Shown in pieces: positions 7,724 to 16,384 of a DNA stretch of 64,000 nucleotides. The position numbers and the translations under genes are program-made. The stretch spans positions 248,001 through 312,000 of the forward strand of contig NZ_JBBOZQ010000001.1 of NCBI RefSeq assembly GCF_038008685.1. The letters run 5' to 3'. The stretch's first letter is position 1; each line of letters starts with the position of its first letter. Source of the stretch: Lysinibacillus sp. FSL W8-0992. GTDB taxonomy: Bacteria > Bacillota > Bacilli > Bacillales_A > Planococcaceae. The notes beneath the pieces were generated by a model. The model was not told the DNA's origin and searched no databases. It was given only the letters and a program-made list of their open reading frames with translations.

Positions 7724-9082
7724 TTATTTTGTTTCTGTTAATTGTGGTAAATAAAATTCCTCGACAAATTTCGTTGTTGTATGCCCTTTTAAAAATTGCT
7801 CATGGGTTACCGTTTTCAAAAGCATCGGTATATTTGTTTGAATGCCTTCAATTTTATATTCTTTCAATGCTTGTATAAGGCGCTCACACGCAATTGCTCG
7901 CGTTTCTCCCCACACTACTAATTTACTAATCATTGGATCATAGAAAGGTGTCACAGTTGAACCCGCTTCTACACCACATTCATGTCGAATACCCTCACCT
8001 GTTGGCAATACAAGATCTGTAATTTTGCCTGGAGACGGGAAAAACGTTGTAGGGTTTTCTGCATAAATTCGTACCTCAATGGCATGCCCCTGTTTGTCAA
8101 TGCTGTCGCGTGTAAAGCTTAATGGCTGTCTCGCTGCTACTTTCAATTGTTCTTCTACAAGATCCAATTTCGTTATTTCTTCCGTTACTGGATGCTCTAC
8201 TTGTAAGCGCGTGTTCATCTCTAAAAAATAGAAGTTTTGCTCTGCATCTACTAAATACTCAATCGTTCCTGCGTTTACATAACCGATATGCTTCACCGCT
8301 TGCACAGAAGCTTCTAGCATTCGCGCTCGCGTTTCCTCAGAAATAAATGGAGACGGTGCCTCTTCCACCACTTTTTGATTGCGTCGTTGAATTGAACATT
8401 CTCGTTCAAATAACGGAACTACATTGCCCTCATAATCCGCGATAATCTGTACTTCGACATGATGTGGATTGGCTATGAATCGTTCCATGTACATCGTGCC
8501 ATCACCAAAAAATGATTGTGCACGTTTCTGATTACCTTCAAATGCTTTCTCTAACTCCTCAGCATCTGACACAAGTTGCATGCCGATGCCACCACCTCCA
8601 GCAGAGGCTTTTAGCATAATTGGATAACCTAAACGAGAAGCGATTTCAACTGCTTCTGAAACATCTTTGATAGGCGCTTCAACCCCTTCAACAATCGGTA
8701 CTCCTGCAGATTTCATCGTCTTTCGTGCTTCTAATTTACTGCCCATGGACGCGATCACTGTAGCACTAGGTCCAATAAATACTAGGCCAGCCTCCGTACA
8801 ACGTTTTGCAAAATCAGCGTTTTCTGAAAGCAAGCCATATCCCGGATGGACAGCGTCAGCCCCGCTTTCTTTTGCAATTTCAAGAATCCGCTCAATATTT
8901 AAATAGCTTTGAACAACAGGCGGCTTACCAACGCAGTATGCCTCGTCAGCATCTTTGACATGTAAACTTTCAGCATCCGCCTCAGAATATACCGCGACCG
9001 TTTGAATATTAAGTCGCTTACATGTGCGAATAATACGTCTAGCAATTTCACCACGATTTGCAATTAATACTTTCTTGAACAT
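7724..9082 (-). CDS. yngHA: Biotin carboxylase subunit of the acyl-CoA carboxylase
   Basis: A 452-residue AccC-type enzyme that carboxylates biotin using ATP and bicarbonate. It begins MFKKVLIANRGEIARRIIR, has the ATP-grasp glycine-rich loop KASAGGGGIGMQ (~160-171), the metal and active-site stretch FLEMNTRLQVEHPVTEE (~285-301) and IYAENP. It stops after the carboxylase core, with no fused carrier domain, in keeping with the separate yngHB gene. GGGAGGGGG precedes the ATG, and the gene starts 15 bases after yngI ends. Confidence 0.94.
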   Translation of the reverse strand: MFKKVLIANRGEIARRIIRTCKRLNIQTVAVYSEADAESLHVKDADEAYCVGKPPVVQSYLNIERILEIAKESGADAVHPGYGLLSENADFAKRCTEAGLVFIGPSATVIASMGSKLEARKTMKSAGVPIVEGVEAPIKDVSEAVEIASRLGYPIMLKASAGGGGIGMQLVSDAEELEKAFEGNQKRAQSFFGDGTMYMERFIANPHHVEVQIIADYEGNVVPLFERECSIQRRNQKVVEEAPSPFISEETRARMLEASVQAVKHIGYVNAGTIEYLVDAEQNFYFLEMNTRLQVEHPVTEEITKLDLVEEQLKVAARQPLSFTRDSIDKQGHAIEVRIYAENPTTFFPSPGKITDLVLPTGEGIRHECGVEAGSTVTPFYDPMISKLVVWGETRAIACERLIQALKEYKIEGIQTNIPMLLKTVTHEQFLKGHTTTKFVEEFYLPQLTETK

Positions 9083-9097
9083 TGTCTTGCCCCCTCC

Positions 9098-10738
9098 CTA
9101 ATTCACCTTCACTGCTGCCACAAAATCTTCGCGTAGTTTAAACTTCTGCACTTTTCCTGAAGCAGTCATTGGGTAGCCATCGATAAAGAAAATATGTCGC
9201 GGAATTTTATGTTTAGAAATTTTATCTCGGCAAAAAGCTCGAATTTCCTCTTCTGTCGCCTGTTCCCCTTCTCGCAATATAATCCATGCTGCGGCTTCTT
9301 CACCGTACTTAGGATCAGGGACACCCGCTACCTGTACATCTGCGATTTTTGGAAATGTATATAAAAACTCTTCAATTTCACGTGGATATAAATTTTCACC
9401 ACCGCGAATAATCATGTCCTTCAATCGGCCTGTTACTCTCACATAACCTTCTTCATCCATCGTTGCCAAATCACCGGTATGAAGCCAGCCATCGTGATCG
9501 ATTGCCAGTTGTGTTTCCTCAGGATTGTTATAGTAACCTTTCATCACATGGTAGCCTCTTGTACATAGCTCGCCTTGCTCATTTGTTTCAGCCTCTACAT
9601 CTGTACCAGGAACGACAATTTTAACTTCTAGATTCGGTAATGCTCTACCTACAGTCTCTACTTTTAGATGGAATGGATCATTTGCTCTCGTTTGTGTAAT
9701 GACAGGAGAAGATTCCGTTTGACCATAACAAATTGTTACGTCAGTCATACCCATTTTCTCAATCACAGCTTTCATGACTTCAATAGGACAGTTAGAACCT
9801 GCCATTACGCCAGTACGTAATGTCGATAAGTCGTATGACGCAAAATTGTGTAAATTCAACTCGCTTATAAACATAGTTGGTACTCCGTGTAATGCAGTAC
9901 ACTTCTCTTTTTCTACTGTTCGTAACACTTCCACAGGGGAGAATTCTTGCACAGGTACCATTGTTCCACCACTTGTAGTAATAGCTAATGTACCGATGAC
10001 ACAGCCAAAGCAATGGAAGAAAGGCACTGGAATACATAAGCGATCTATCGACGTTAAGCTCATACATTCCGCGATGTTAACCGCATTATTGACTAAGTTA
10101 TAATGTGTTAACATAACCCCTTTAGGAAACCCTGTTGTTCCAGAAGTATATTGAATATTAATGACATCATCATAATGGAGTGAGGCCTGTATTTGATCTA
10201 ATTGTTGCTCTGTAACTTGCTCAGCAGCTGCTAGTACATCAGACCAGTTAAGTACTCCCGGATATTTTGTTTCGCCGATTAAAATAACATTTTTCAATAG
10301 AGGTAGTCGCTCCGATTGCAATTTACCAGGTTCACAATTTTCAAGCTCCGGGCAAATTTCTTGGAGTGTATTCATAAAAGAATGGTCTCGATAATTTTCG
10401 ATTAAAATTATCGTTTTAGCATCGGATTGTCTTAGTAAATATTCCAATTCATGCGCACGATAATTTGTGTTTACAGTAACGATTGGCGCCCCCATCTTTC
10501 CTGTGCCAAACTGTAACTGTACCCATTCAGGAACATTTGTCGTCCACACTGCGATATGATCTCCCTTTTCAATACCAAGGGCCATTAATCCTCTCGCAAC
10601 TAAACGACTTTGATGATTTAACTCCTCATAAGTCATACGTAAGTCTCTATCTGCATACACTAGCGCTTCATTTTTAGGATATTTTTTAGACTGTTCATCG
10701 AGCAATTGACCAATTGTTTGATACACAAGTTCTGCCAT
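9098..10738 (-). CDS. yngI: AMP-forming acyl-CoA synthetase of the leucine operon
   Basis: A 546-residue ANL-superfamily enzyme. The phosphate-binding loop YTSGTTGFPKGVMLTH (~197-212), CYGQTESSPV (~332-341), the hinge GRLKDMIIRGGENLYPREIE (~430-449) and the C-terminal catalytic lysine in TASGKVQKFKLRE are all present. It loads a carboxylic acid onto CoA; in this context the acid could be acetoacetate released by yngG or a branched-chain acid such as isovalerate. AAGGGGG precedes the ATG. The exact substrate cannot be read from sequence. Confidence 0.9.
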   Translation of the reverse strand: MAELVYQTIGQLLDEQSKKYPKNEALVYADRDLRMTYEELNHQSRLVARGLMALGIEKGDHIAVWTTNVPEWVQLQFGTGKMGAPIVTVNTNYRAHELEYLLRQSDAKTIILIENYRDHSFMNTLQEICPELENCEPGKLQSERLPLLKNVILIGETKYPGVLNWSDVLAAAEQVTEQQLDQIQASLHYDDVINIQYTSGTTGFPKGVMLTHYNLVNNAVNIAECMSLTSIDRLCIPVPFFHCFGCVIGTLAITTSGGTMVPVQEFSPVEVLRTVEKEKCTALHGVPTMFISELNLHNFASYDLSTLRTGVMAGSNCPIEVMKAVIEKMGMTDVTICYGQTESSPVITQTRANDPFHLKVETVGRALPNLEVKIVVPGTDVEAETNEQGELCTRGYHVMKGYYNNPEETQLAIDHDGWLHTGDLATMDEEGYVRVTGRLKDMIIRGGENLYPREIEEFLYTFPKIADVQVAGVPDPKYGEEAAAWIILREGEQATEEEIRAFCRDKISKHKIPRHIFFIDGYPMTASGKVQKFKLREDFVAAVKVN

Positions 10739-10771
10739 GAAAATCCCCCTTAAATATGCTATATAATGTTT

Positions 10772-11914
10772 TTAACAGCCAATTAGACGAGAAATAACGA
10801 GACGTTGAATTTCAGATGTACCTTCACCGATTTCCATTAATTTAATGTCACGTAAATGACGCTCTACATCATATTCCTTCATATAACCTGAGCCACCATG
10901 AATTTGAATGGCTTGATTGCAAGTTCGGAAGCCCATCTCAGATGCGAATAATTTCGCCATAGCAGCTTCCTTAGCAAATGGTTTTTTCTGGTCTTTAAGC
11001 CATGCTGCTTTATGTACTAGTGTACGAGCAAGCTCTATTTCCATTGCCATATCTGCTAATTTAAACTGTATTGCTTGTAACTTGGAAATTGGTGCTCCAA
11101 ATTGCTCTCGTTCGTTCGCAAACTTTAATGCTTTTTCATAAGCAGACTGTGCAATGCCGACTGATAAAGCTGCTATGGAAATACGTCCACCATCTAACGT
11201 ATTTAAAAATTGGCTAAATCCACGTTTTTCGTCCCCTAATAAATTCGTTTTTGGAACGCGAACATTTTGCAAAATGATTTCACATGTATTGGAACCACGC
11301 ACACCCATTTTGTCGTAATTACAATTGATTGTGACACCAGGTGTATTTGTTGGCACAATAATTGATGAGATGATTTTTTTGCCATCTTCACGTTTGCCTG
11401 TTACTGCAGTAACAATAATTTGGCGTGCATGGCCTGCATTTGTAATCCAGCATTTTTCACCGTTAATAATGTAATCATCACCGTCAACTACCGCTGTTGT
11501 ACGTGTTCCGCCAGCATCAGATCCTGCATTTGGCTCCGTTAAACCGAAGGCACCTAATGTTTCTCCCTTTGCCAAAGGTACAAGCCATTCACGCTTTTGC
11601 TCTTCCGTTCCAAAGTTATAAATTGGAGCCGCGCCTAAACTCACTGCTGCTGCATAGCTTAAACCTGTACCACCGCAAGCACGCCCAATTTCCTCAACAG
11701 CAATTGCATAGGAAACCGTATCTCCTCCAGAACCACCATATTCCTCAGGAAACGGGATACCCAATAAGCCTAGCTCTGCCATTTTTTCAAAGCTTTCTAT
11801 TCTCATTGTTGATGTCTCGTCGACTTCACGAGCGTAAGGTTTAATCTCTTTCTCTGCAAAATCACGTACCATGTCTCGAATCATCGCTTGCTCTTTCGTT
11901 AGTTCAAAGTTCAT
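10772..11914 (-). CDS. yngJ: Acyl-CoA dehydrogenase (isovaleryl-CoA dehydrogenase-like)
   Basis: A 380-residue FAD-dependent acyl-CoA dehydrogenase. GAFGLTEPNAGSDA (~122-135) is the flavin/substrate signature, CWITNAG follows, and QIHGGSGYMKEYDVERHLRD (~338-357) is the second ACADS signature; the catalytic base is probably the glutamate in MEIGEGTSEIQ near the C-terminus. It would oxidise isovaleryl-CoA to 3-methylcrotonyl-CoA, the first committed step of the operon. AGGGGG is 9 bases before the ATG at 11914 and only 2-3 before an upstream ATG at 11920, so the internal start is preferred. A TetR-type operator lies about 70 bases upstream. Confidence 0.93.
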   Translation of the reverse strand: MNFELTKEQAMIRDMVRDFAEKEIKPYAREVDETSTMRIESFEKMAELGLLGIPFPEEYGGSGGDTVSYAIAVEEIGRACGGTGLSYAAAVSLGAAPIYNFGTEEQKREWLVPLAKGETLGAFGLTEPNAGSDAGGTRTTAVVDGDDYIINGEKCWITNAGHARQIIVTAVTGKREDGKKIISSIIVPTNTPGVTINCNYDKMGVRGSNTCEIILQNVRVPKTNLLGDEKRGFSQFLNTLDGGRISIAALSVGIAQSAYEKALKFANEREQFGAPISKLQAIQFKLADMAMEIELARTLVHKAAWLKDQKKPFAKEAAMAKLFASEMGFRTCNQAIQIHGGSGYMKEYDVERHLRDIKLMEIGEGTSEIQRLVISRLIGC

Positions 11915-11981
11915 TCCCATTTCCCCCTAATATCCAATTTGCCATAGCGGATTTCTTTCAGACGACAGTTACACAAATCTG

Positions 11982-11997
11982 GACCGACTAGTCGGTC
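11982..11997. promoter_or_regulatory. TetR-type operator, 16-bp perfect palindrome
   Basis: GACCGACTAGTCGGTC is perfectly self-complementary and of the ACCGACT-N0-AGTCGGT type bound by TetR repressors of fatty-acid and branched-chain catabolism. It sits between the stop of the TetR gene and yngJ, the first structural gene, so it most likely controls the operon promoter. The same motif was not seen upstream of the TetR gene itself. Confidence 0.75.
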
Positions 11998-12001
11998 TGT
12001 A

Positions 12002-12658
12002 TTAAAGATTAATAAAACCAGCATTTTCTTCTGGCTTCACCTTTACCATAAATTGAGTTGCTTCTTCCATAGCTTGCTCTGTAACAATTGCTCGTAATAT
12101 CATATCCGTAAATACTTCTGTAATTTCCTCCATTGTCAATGGACCGGTTTGTTTAAACCACATATATGTCCAGTTAATCATCCCCACAATGGCCATTGTT
12201 ACAATCGTACAAGGTAATTCAGAACGAAAATCCTTAGTTTGCTGCCCTTCTTCAATCACCTTTTGTAATATTTCCCGATATTGGTCCCGCTTTTTATGAA
12301 TTATTGCACTATATTCTTCTGACAACGAACGGCTCTCTTCATAAAACACAGTAATATGGGCTTGATACACATCAAACACTTGTGTCAGTGTTTGGAGCAT
12401 TGCACATAAGCGTTTAATCGGCGTATCATATTTGTCATAAGCTTCCTGTGACTGTTTAATAACATAGGAAATAAACACATCATGAACTTCATATAACAAT
12501 TCATCTTTCGATTTAAAATTATGATAAAATCCACCTTTTGATGCACCGATGTATTCTACAATGCGATCAACAGTTACATTATGATAGCCATCTTGCTGAA
12601 ACAGCACTACAGAAGCGTCAACAATTCTTTGTTTTAACGTTTTTTTTACCATAAGCAC
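12002..12658 (-). CDS. TetR/AcrR-family regulator of the leucine-catabolism operon
   Basis: A 218-residue repressor. Residues ~8-55 form the helix-turn-helix (KQRIVDASVVLF ... VDRIVEYIGASKGGFYHNFK), the canonical TetR N-terminus; the C-terminal part is an alpha-helical ligand domain with WTYMWFKQTGPLTMEEI, as in several acyl-CoA-responsive TetR proteins. It is directly upstream of yngJ on the same strand, with the palindromic operator between them. A plausible effector is an acyl-CoA from the pathway (inference). Two starts are possible: GTG at 12658, with AAGGA six bases upstream, or ATG at 12652. Confidence 0.88.
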   Translation of the reverse strand: MLMVKKTLKQRIVDASVVLFQQDGYHNVTVDRIVEYIGASKGGFYHNFKSKDELLYEVHDVFISYVIKQSQEAYDKYDTPIKRLCAMLQTLTQVFDVYQAHITVFYEESRSLSEEYSAIIHKKRDQYREILQKVIEEGQQTKDFRSELPCTIVTMAIVGMINWTYMWFKQTGPLTMEEITEVFTDMILRAIVTEQAMEEATQFMVKVKPEENAGFINL

Positions 12659-13002
12659 CTATCATCCTTCTTTATAACACTTACCCCTTTGTTCCTTATA
12701 ACTAGGACTTACATTCTCTTAATTTTCCTAATTATAAAAATACTATGACTCCTTTAATATAGCATTCTCAAAAATTGGTGTCCAGTTCCATAAAACAATT
12801 TAATAGTATTAACGAGAATTTTTTTACTTTAAATAGCATATAAACCACTCGTTTTTAACAAAAAATATGAATCTACACAATATCAAATGTGAATTCACAT
12901 GTGGAATACTGTACTTCCGCTATTCTGAAGCATTTCTTTTCCCCAGAAGCATTTTTCCGCAAATTTCCTACACTAACTGTATGCTCTCTAGTTAGATTTT
13001 AT
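12659..13002. other. Intergenic gap upstream of the TetR gene, no gene seen
   Basis: AT-rich stretch that must hold the TetR promoter. No reading frame with a ribosome site and no clear operator palindrome were seen. The remainder of the 460-base gap, from 13003, is occupied by repeats listed separately. Confidence 0.5.
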
Positions 13003-13031
13003 GTGACAGGCACTCAAACAATTCTGAATTT
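13003..13031 (-). repeat. Dispersed ~28-bp repeat, copy 3 (full, reverse)
   Basis: GTGACAGGCACTCAAACAAT followed by TCTGAATTT: a full copy in the reverse orientation. It forms a direct pair with copy 4 at 13110, the two flanking a GC-rich hairpin. Confidence 0.7.
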
Positions 13032-13044
13032 TTATATATCCAAG

Positions 13045-13106
13045 TAAAAACCCACGAAGACTTCTGCGCTTACAGGTGCTGTGCGCGGAAGCTAAGTGGG
13101 TTTTTA
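13045..13106 (-). terminator. Long hairpin, probable terminator of the ROK/CutC/M17 operon
   Basis: Outer stem TAAAAACCCAC / GTGGGTTTTTA with an imperfect GC-rich inner part (CTTCTGCGC ... GTGCGCGGAAG). It resembles the ends of the large palindromic elements at 20187 and 42731 but is shorter. Its position just past the ROK gene suggests it terminates that leftward operon. Confidence 0.65.
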
Positions 13107-13109
13107 AAA

Positions 13110-13130
13110 GTGACAGGCACTCAAACAATT
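13110..13130 (-). repeat. Dispersed repeat, copy 4, supplying the stop codon of the ROK gene
   Basis: GTGACAGGCACTCAAACAATT. Read leftward the repeat begins AATTGTTTGAG; its TGA (13123-13121) is the in-frame stop codon of the ROK kinase gene and its first bases encode the final Ile-Val. The element therefore sits inside the gene's 3' end. Confidence 0.65.
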
Positions 13131-14059
13131 AAATTTGCCGCACCTATTAATGCTGCATTTTCAAACAATTGCGAACGTCTAATTTCATATGTGTTTCGAT
13201 AGGAAGGAAGAACATAGTGTTGAGTCACTTTCTCAATTTTCTCCATAAATCGGGAATTCGTTTTCATAACACCGCCACCTAATACAATGCAGTCCGGGTT
13301 AAATGTTTGTATAAAATTCGCCAAAACCATCCCTACATATGTAGCTGCTTGCTCAATAATTTCTTGTGCAACTAAGTCTCCTGACTCATATGCAGCAAAC
13401 ACCATTTTTGTATCAATTGGTCTTCTTTCATACTTCTCCATTTCGAGCAAAATGGATGTACTACTTTTAATTGCATCCATTGCACGTCGTTGAATGGATA
13501 CTCCTGATGCATATGCTTCTAAACAACCCAATTTGCCACAATTGCATGTTGGGCCATTCGGATTAACAGTGACATGCCCTATTTCACCAGCTAACATATT
13601 ACTGCCAGTAAACAATTGTCGTTCAAAAATAATGCCTCCACCGATTCCTGTGCTTATCGTCATAAAAAGCATATTCTTTGATTGCCGACCAGCACCGAAG
13701 TTAAATTCTCCCCAAGTAGCTGCACTCGCATCATTGACTACTGTAATTTTCTTATCTAACTGTGCATTTAACATCTGCCCTAAAGGTACGTTATTCCAAT
13801 TGAAAGTAGACCAATAGTGAATAATTCCATTATCTGTATCAACTATCCCTGGCACTCCGACGCCTATACCTTTTATCTCGTAACCTTCTGAAAGAGCATT
13901 AATCGCCTCTACTAATCTATTAACAACAATCTCTGGACCATCATGCCCTCTCGTATCCATACGAGTTTCCTTCATGATTTTCCCATCAACACTTAATAAT
14001 CCAATGGCAATTTTTGTACCACCCATATCTACCCCAACTAGGTACTCTTTTTGCTGCAT
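13121..14059 (-). CDS. ROK-family sugar kinase (GlcNAc/glucose/ManNAc kinase type)
   Basis: A 312-residue ROK protein without a DNA-binding domain. VGVDMGGTKIAIGLL is the ATP phosphate-binding motif, GVGVPGIVD (~91-99) and the catalytic aspartate in VVNDASAATWGE (~127-138) follow, and the zinc site is CNCGKLGCLEAYASG (~180-194) after EIGHVTVNPNGP. It phosphorylates a free aldohexose; in this neighbourhood GlcNAc is an attractive substrate (inference). GGGGGA lies six bases before the ATG at 14059; an upstream in-frame GTG at 14080 lacks such a site. The gene's last codons run into a dispersed repeat. Confidence 0.88.
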   Translation of the reverse strand: MQQKEYLVGVDMGGTKIAIGLLSVDGKIMKETRMDTRGHDGPEIVVNRLVEAINALSEGYEIKGIGVGVPGIVDTDNGIIHYWSTFNWNNVPLGQMLNAQLDKKITVVNDASAATWGEFNFGAGRQSKNMLFMTISTGIGGGIIFERQLFTGSNMLAGEIGHVTVNPNGPTCNCGKLGCLEAYASGVSIQRRAMDAIKSSTSILLEMEKYERRPIDTKMVFAAYESGDLVAQEIIEQAATYVGMVLANFIQTFNPDCIVLGGGVMKTNSRFMEKIEKVTQHYVLPSYRNTYEIRRSQLFENAALIGAANLIV

Positions 14060-14085
14060 TTTATTTCCCCCAATGGTCACTGTGT

Positions 14086-14778
14086 CTATGCACGGTATAA
14101 AATTATATCCTTTATTTCTTTAATTTTATGTTCGTCTATAAAATGGTCAAAGCTCGATTGATGCCGAACACCAGATCCAAAATGAAATTCTGAAACGTTG
14201 ACCTGATTCAAAAATGATGGAAGGGTATTAGGTGATAGACCAGAACCTGGCATTATTTGAATGTGAGATTGGCTTGCCTGTTGTTCTAAAGCTTGAATTT
14301 CGCTAACCGCATCAAGTACTTTATTTTTGCCACCTGATGTTAAAATTCGTGAGATTTCCTTATAAGACATTAACGTATTTAATGCCTTTGATTGGTCTCT
14401 TACTTCATCGAATGCTCGATGAAATGTAATATCCAATCCATCCGCCGCTTCTATTAATTGTTTTAAAGTATGTTCATCAATATCATGCTCTTCAGTAAGT
14501 GCACCTACAACTATTCCACTAGCACCTAGCTGCTTACATATTTGAATATCCTTTAACATTATTTGTAAATCGTTTTGATCGTAGAAGAATGAACGGCTGT
14601 GAGGACGAATCATTACATTTACAGGAATCGTTAATTCACCGCAAACACTTTCAATCATTGCATAGCTCGGTGTTAATCCTCCCTCGACTATACCTGCGAC
14701 TAATTCAATTCTGTCTGCTCCTGCTTTTTGTGCCGCTTTCGCATCTGTTAAAGAAATTGCAATCACTTCAATAACCAT
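14086..14778 (-). CDS. cutC: CutC-family TIM-barrel protein
   Basis: A 230-residue CutC protein: IEVIAISLTDAKAAQKAGADRIEL at the start, GGLTPSY (~33-39), VNVMIRPHSRSFFY (~53-66), ITFHRAFDEV (~116-125) and IQIMPGSGLS near the C-terminus. It was named for copper homeostasis in E. coli, but that phenotype was later assigned to the small RNA MicL encoded at the 3' end of cutC, so the protein's own function is open. Here it lies between an aminopeptidase and a sugar kinase, which favours a role in glycan catabolism over copper (inference). It starts two bases after the peptidase stop. Confidence 0.9.
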   Translation of the reverse strand: MVIEVIAISLTDAKAAQKAGADRIELVAGIVEGGLTPSYAMIESVCGELTIPVNVMIRPHSRSFFYDQNDLQIMLKDIQICKQLGASGIVVGALTEEHDIDEHTLKQLIEAADGLDITFHRAFDEVRDQSKALNTLMSYKEISRILTSGGKNKVLDAVSEIQALEQQASQSHIQIMPGSGLSPNTLPSFLNQVNVSEFHFGSGVRHQSSFDHFIDEHKIKEIKDIILYRA

Positions 14779-14780
14779 AT

Positions 14781-16220
14781 TTAGTCATTCCCTTTTTCTA
14801 GTTTACTATAGCTTTCTATAAAATCTGCCAATAATCGAACGCCATAACCTGATGCACCGCGCACATGATAGCCTCTCGTTTTCGGCGATTGAACAGGTGC
14901 TGCCATATCAATATGTCCCCATTTAGTACCTTTAGGGACGAATTTTCTTAAAAAGAGTGCAGCCGTAATAGAGCCTGCTAGATTGTCTGAGCTAATATTA
15001 CAAATATCTGCATAATCACTCGCTAATGATTCCTCATATTGATCAATAAGTGGCATCGGCCATACAAAATCACCATTTTGACCGCCTAGCTTTTTCATTA
15101 ATTCTGTAATCGACTCATCTCCGAATACACCTGCATATTTTAAGCCTAATGCTGCACCAATTGAGCCCGTTAACGTAGCGATATCAATAATTACATCTGG
15201 CTTTAACCTTTCAGAATATAATAGAGCATCAGCTAAAATAAGTCTTCCTTCAGCATCTGTATTGCCAACTTGAACATGTAGATTATTTGCGAAACGAATA
15301 ACTTCACCTGGTAAAAATGCTTTTTCATTAAGCAAGTTTTCAGCAATCGGCAACAGGGCGGTGACATTTACATCTACATTTTTTGAAGCGATTAAATCCA
15401 TAGCACCAAATACAGCACCTGCTCCGCCCATATCCATACGCATATCGCTAATGTTAAGACCCGTTTTAATGCTAATACCACCGCTATCATAAGTCATACC
15501 TTTACCAATCAACACGATATGTGGCTTATTAACATTCGTACAGTACTTAATCTCTGCTAAATAAGATGAATATTGACTGCCTCTTCCAACTGCCAGTAGC
15601 CCATTCAATTGGAGCTGTTGCAAGTCGTCAGTATTATAAATATTGACGGACAGATTTTTTTCACCGAAATGCTGACGAATCGTTTCAGTAAATGTGTCTG
15701 GGTTAAGGTCAATCGGATCTGTATTACATAAGTCTCTCGTTATATTAGTGCTGTTTGCACGTAACATTCCAACGGTAATAGCATTTTTTAAAGCTTCTGT
15801 TTCTTCTAATAGAAAATATACATTACAAGGTTTTACGACTATTTTTTCTTTGCGGTATTTTTGAAACTGGTAGGCCCCAAGTATCCAACCTTCTACAAAA
15901 GCAGTCACAGCATCTAGATGATTGAGATTTATTGCATTTAAAAAATCAAATGATACTTGAATGTCATTATTTTCACTGGCATTAGCCACTCGTGCTACTT
16001 CTCCTGCTGCTTCTCGTAAGCTCTCAAAAGTGACTGTTTCATCGCTTCCCAATCCAATGATTAAATAATCCTGACCGCCCTGCTCTGTTTCATGTCTTAA
16101 CCAGTGGCATTTATGTTTTTCAATCATCCATTTAGGAATTTGGATGGATTGATGAGCTGATTGTAATACAGGATTTACAACAACGATATCCTTGTTCCGT
16201 TGCCCAAAATGAAATTCCAT
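14781..16220 (-). CDS. M17 (leucyl) aminopeptidase family protein
   Basis: A 479-residue M17 metallopeptidase. GKGMTYDSGGISIK (~239-252) contains the metal-binding lysine and aspartate, DMGGAGAV follows, and NTDAEGRLILADALL (~318-332) is the family signature with metal-binding Asp and Glu and the catalytic arginine. It removes N-terminal residues from peptides in the cytoplasm. It heads an operon with cutC and a ROK kinase, an unusual setting for a housekeeping aminopeptidase. The N-terminal domain is less conserved than in standard PepA. The ribosome site (GATGTGATG) is weak. A perfect 18-bp palindrome lies about 35 bases upstream. Confidence 0.9.
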   Translation of the reverse strand: MEFHFGQRNKDIVVVNPVLQSAHQSIQIPKWMIEKHKCHWLRHETEQGGQDYLIIGLGSDETVTFESLREAAGEVARVANASENNDIQVSFDFLNAINLNHLDAVTAFVEGWILGAYQFQKYRKEKIVVKPCNVYFLLEETEALKNAITVGMLRANSTNITRDLCNTDPIDLNPDTFTETIRQHFGEKNLSVNIYNTDDLQQLQLNGLLAVGRGSQYSSYLAEIKYCTNVNKPHIVLIGKGMTYDSGGISIKTGLNISDMRMDMGGAGAVFGAMDLIASKNVDVNVTALLPIAENLLNEKAFLPGEVIRFANNLHVQVGNTDAEGRLILADALLYSERLKPDVIIDIATLTGSIGAALGLKYAGVFGDESITELMKKLGGQNGDFVWPMPLIDQYEESLASDYADICNISSDNLAGSITAALFLRKFVPKGTKWGHIDMAAPVQSPKTRGYHVRGASGYGVRLLADFIESYSKLEKGND

Positions 16221-16253
16221 TTATCATCACATCTTTCATTTATCGTCATTAAG

Positions 16254-16271
16254 TTTCGAGCCGGCTCGAAA
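16254..16271. promoter_or_regulatory. Perfect 18-bp palindrome, candidate operator of the M17-cutC-ROK operon
   Basis: TTTCGAGCCGGCTCGAAA is perfectly self-complementary with a central CG, the layout of LacI/GalR-family operators. It lies 34 bases before the aminopeptidase start. Its sequence differs from the operator upstream of the fuconolactonase, so a second regulator may read it. Confidence 0.6.
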
Positions 16272-16323
16272 AGCTTCTCTTAAAATCGATGACACCCGCA
16301 AGAGCCTTTAACTATATTAAAAA

Positions 16324-16361
16324 GGAAAATATCTAAGTTTTTTGTTCTTAGATTATTTCCC
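16324..16361 (-). terminator. Terminator of the fucose operon
   Basis: Stem GGAAAATATCTAAG / CTTAGATTATTTCC (14 bases each arm, a bulge in the middle) followed on the minus strand by TTTTTAAT. It lies 24 bases past the stop of the fucosidase-like gene and closes the large leftward operon. Confidence 0.85.
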
Positions 16362-16384
16362 TTTTTTATAGTTTTTTCATAACA

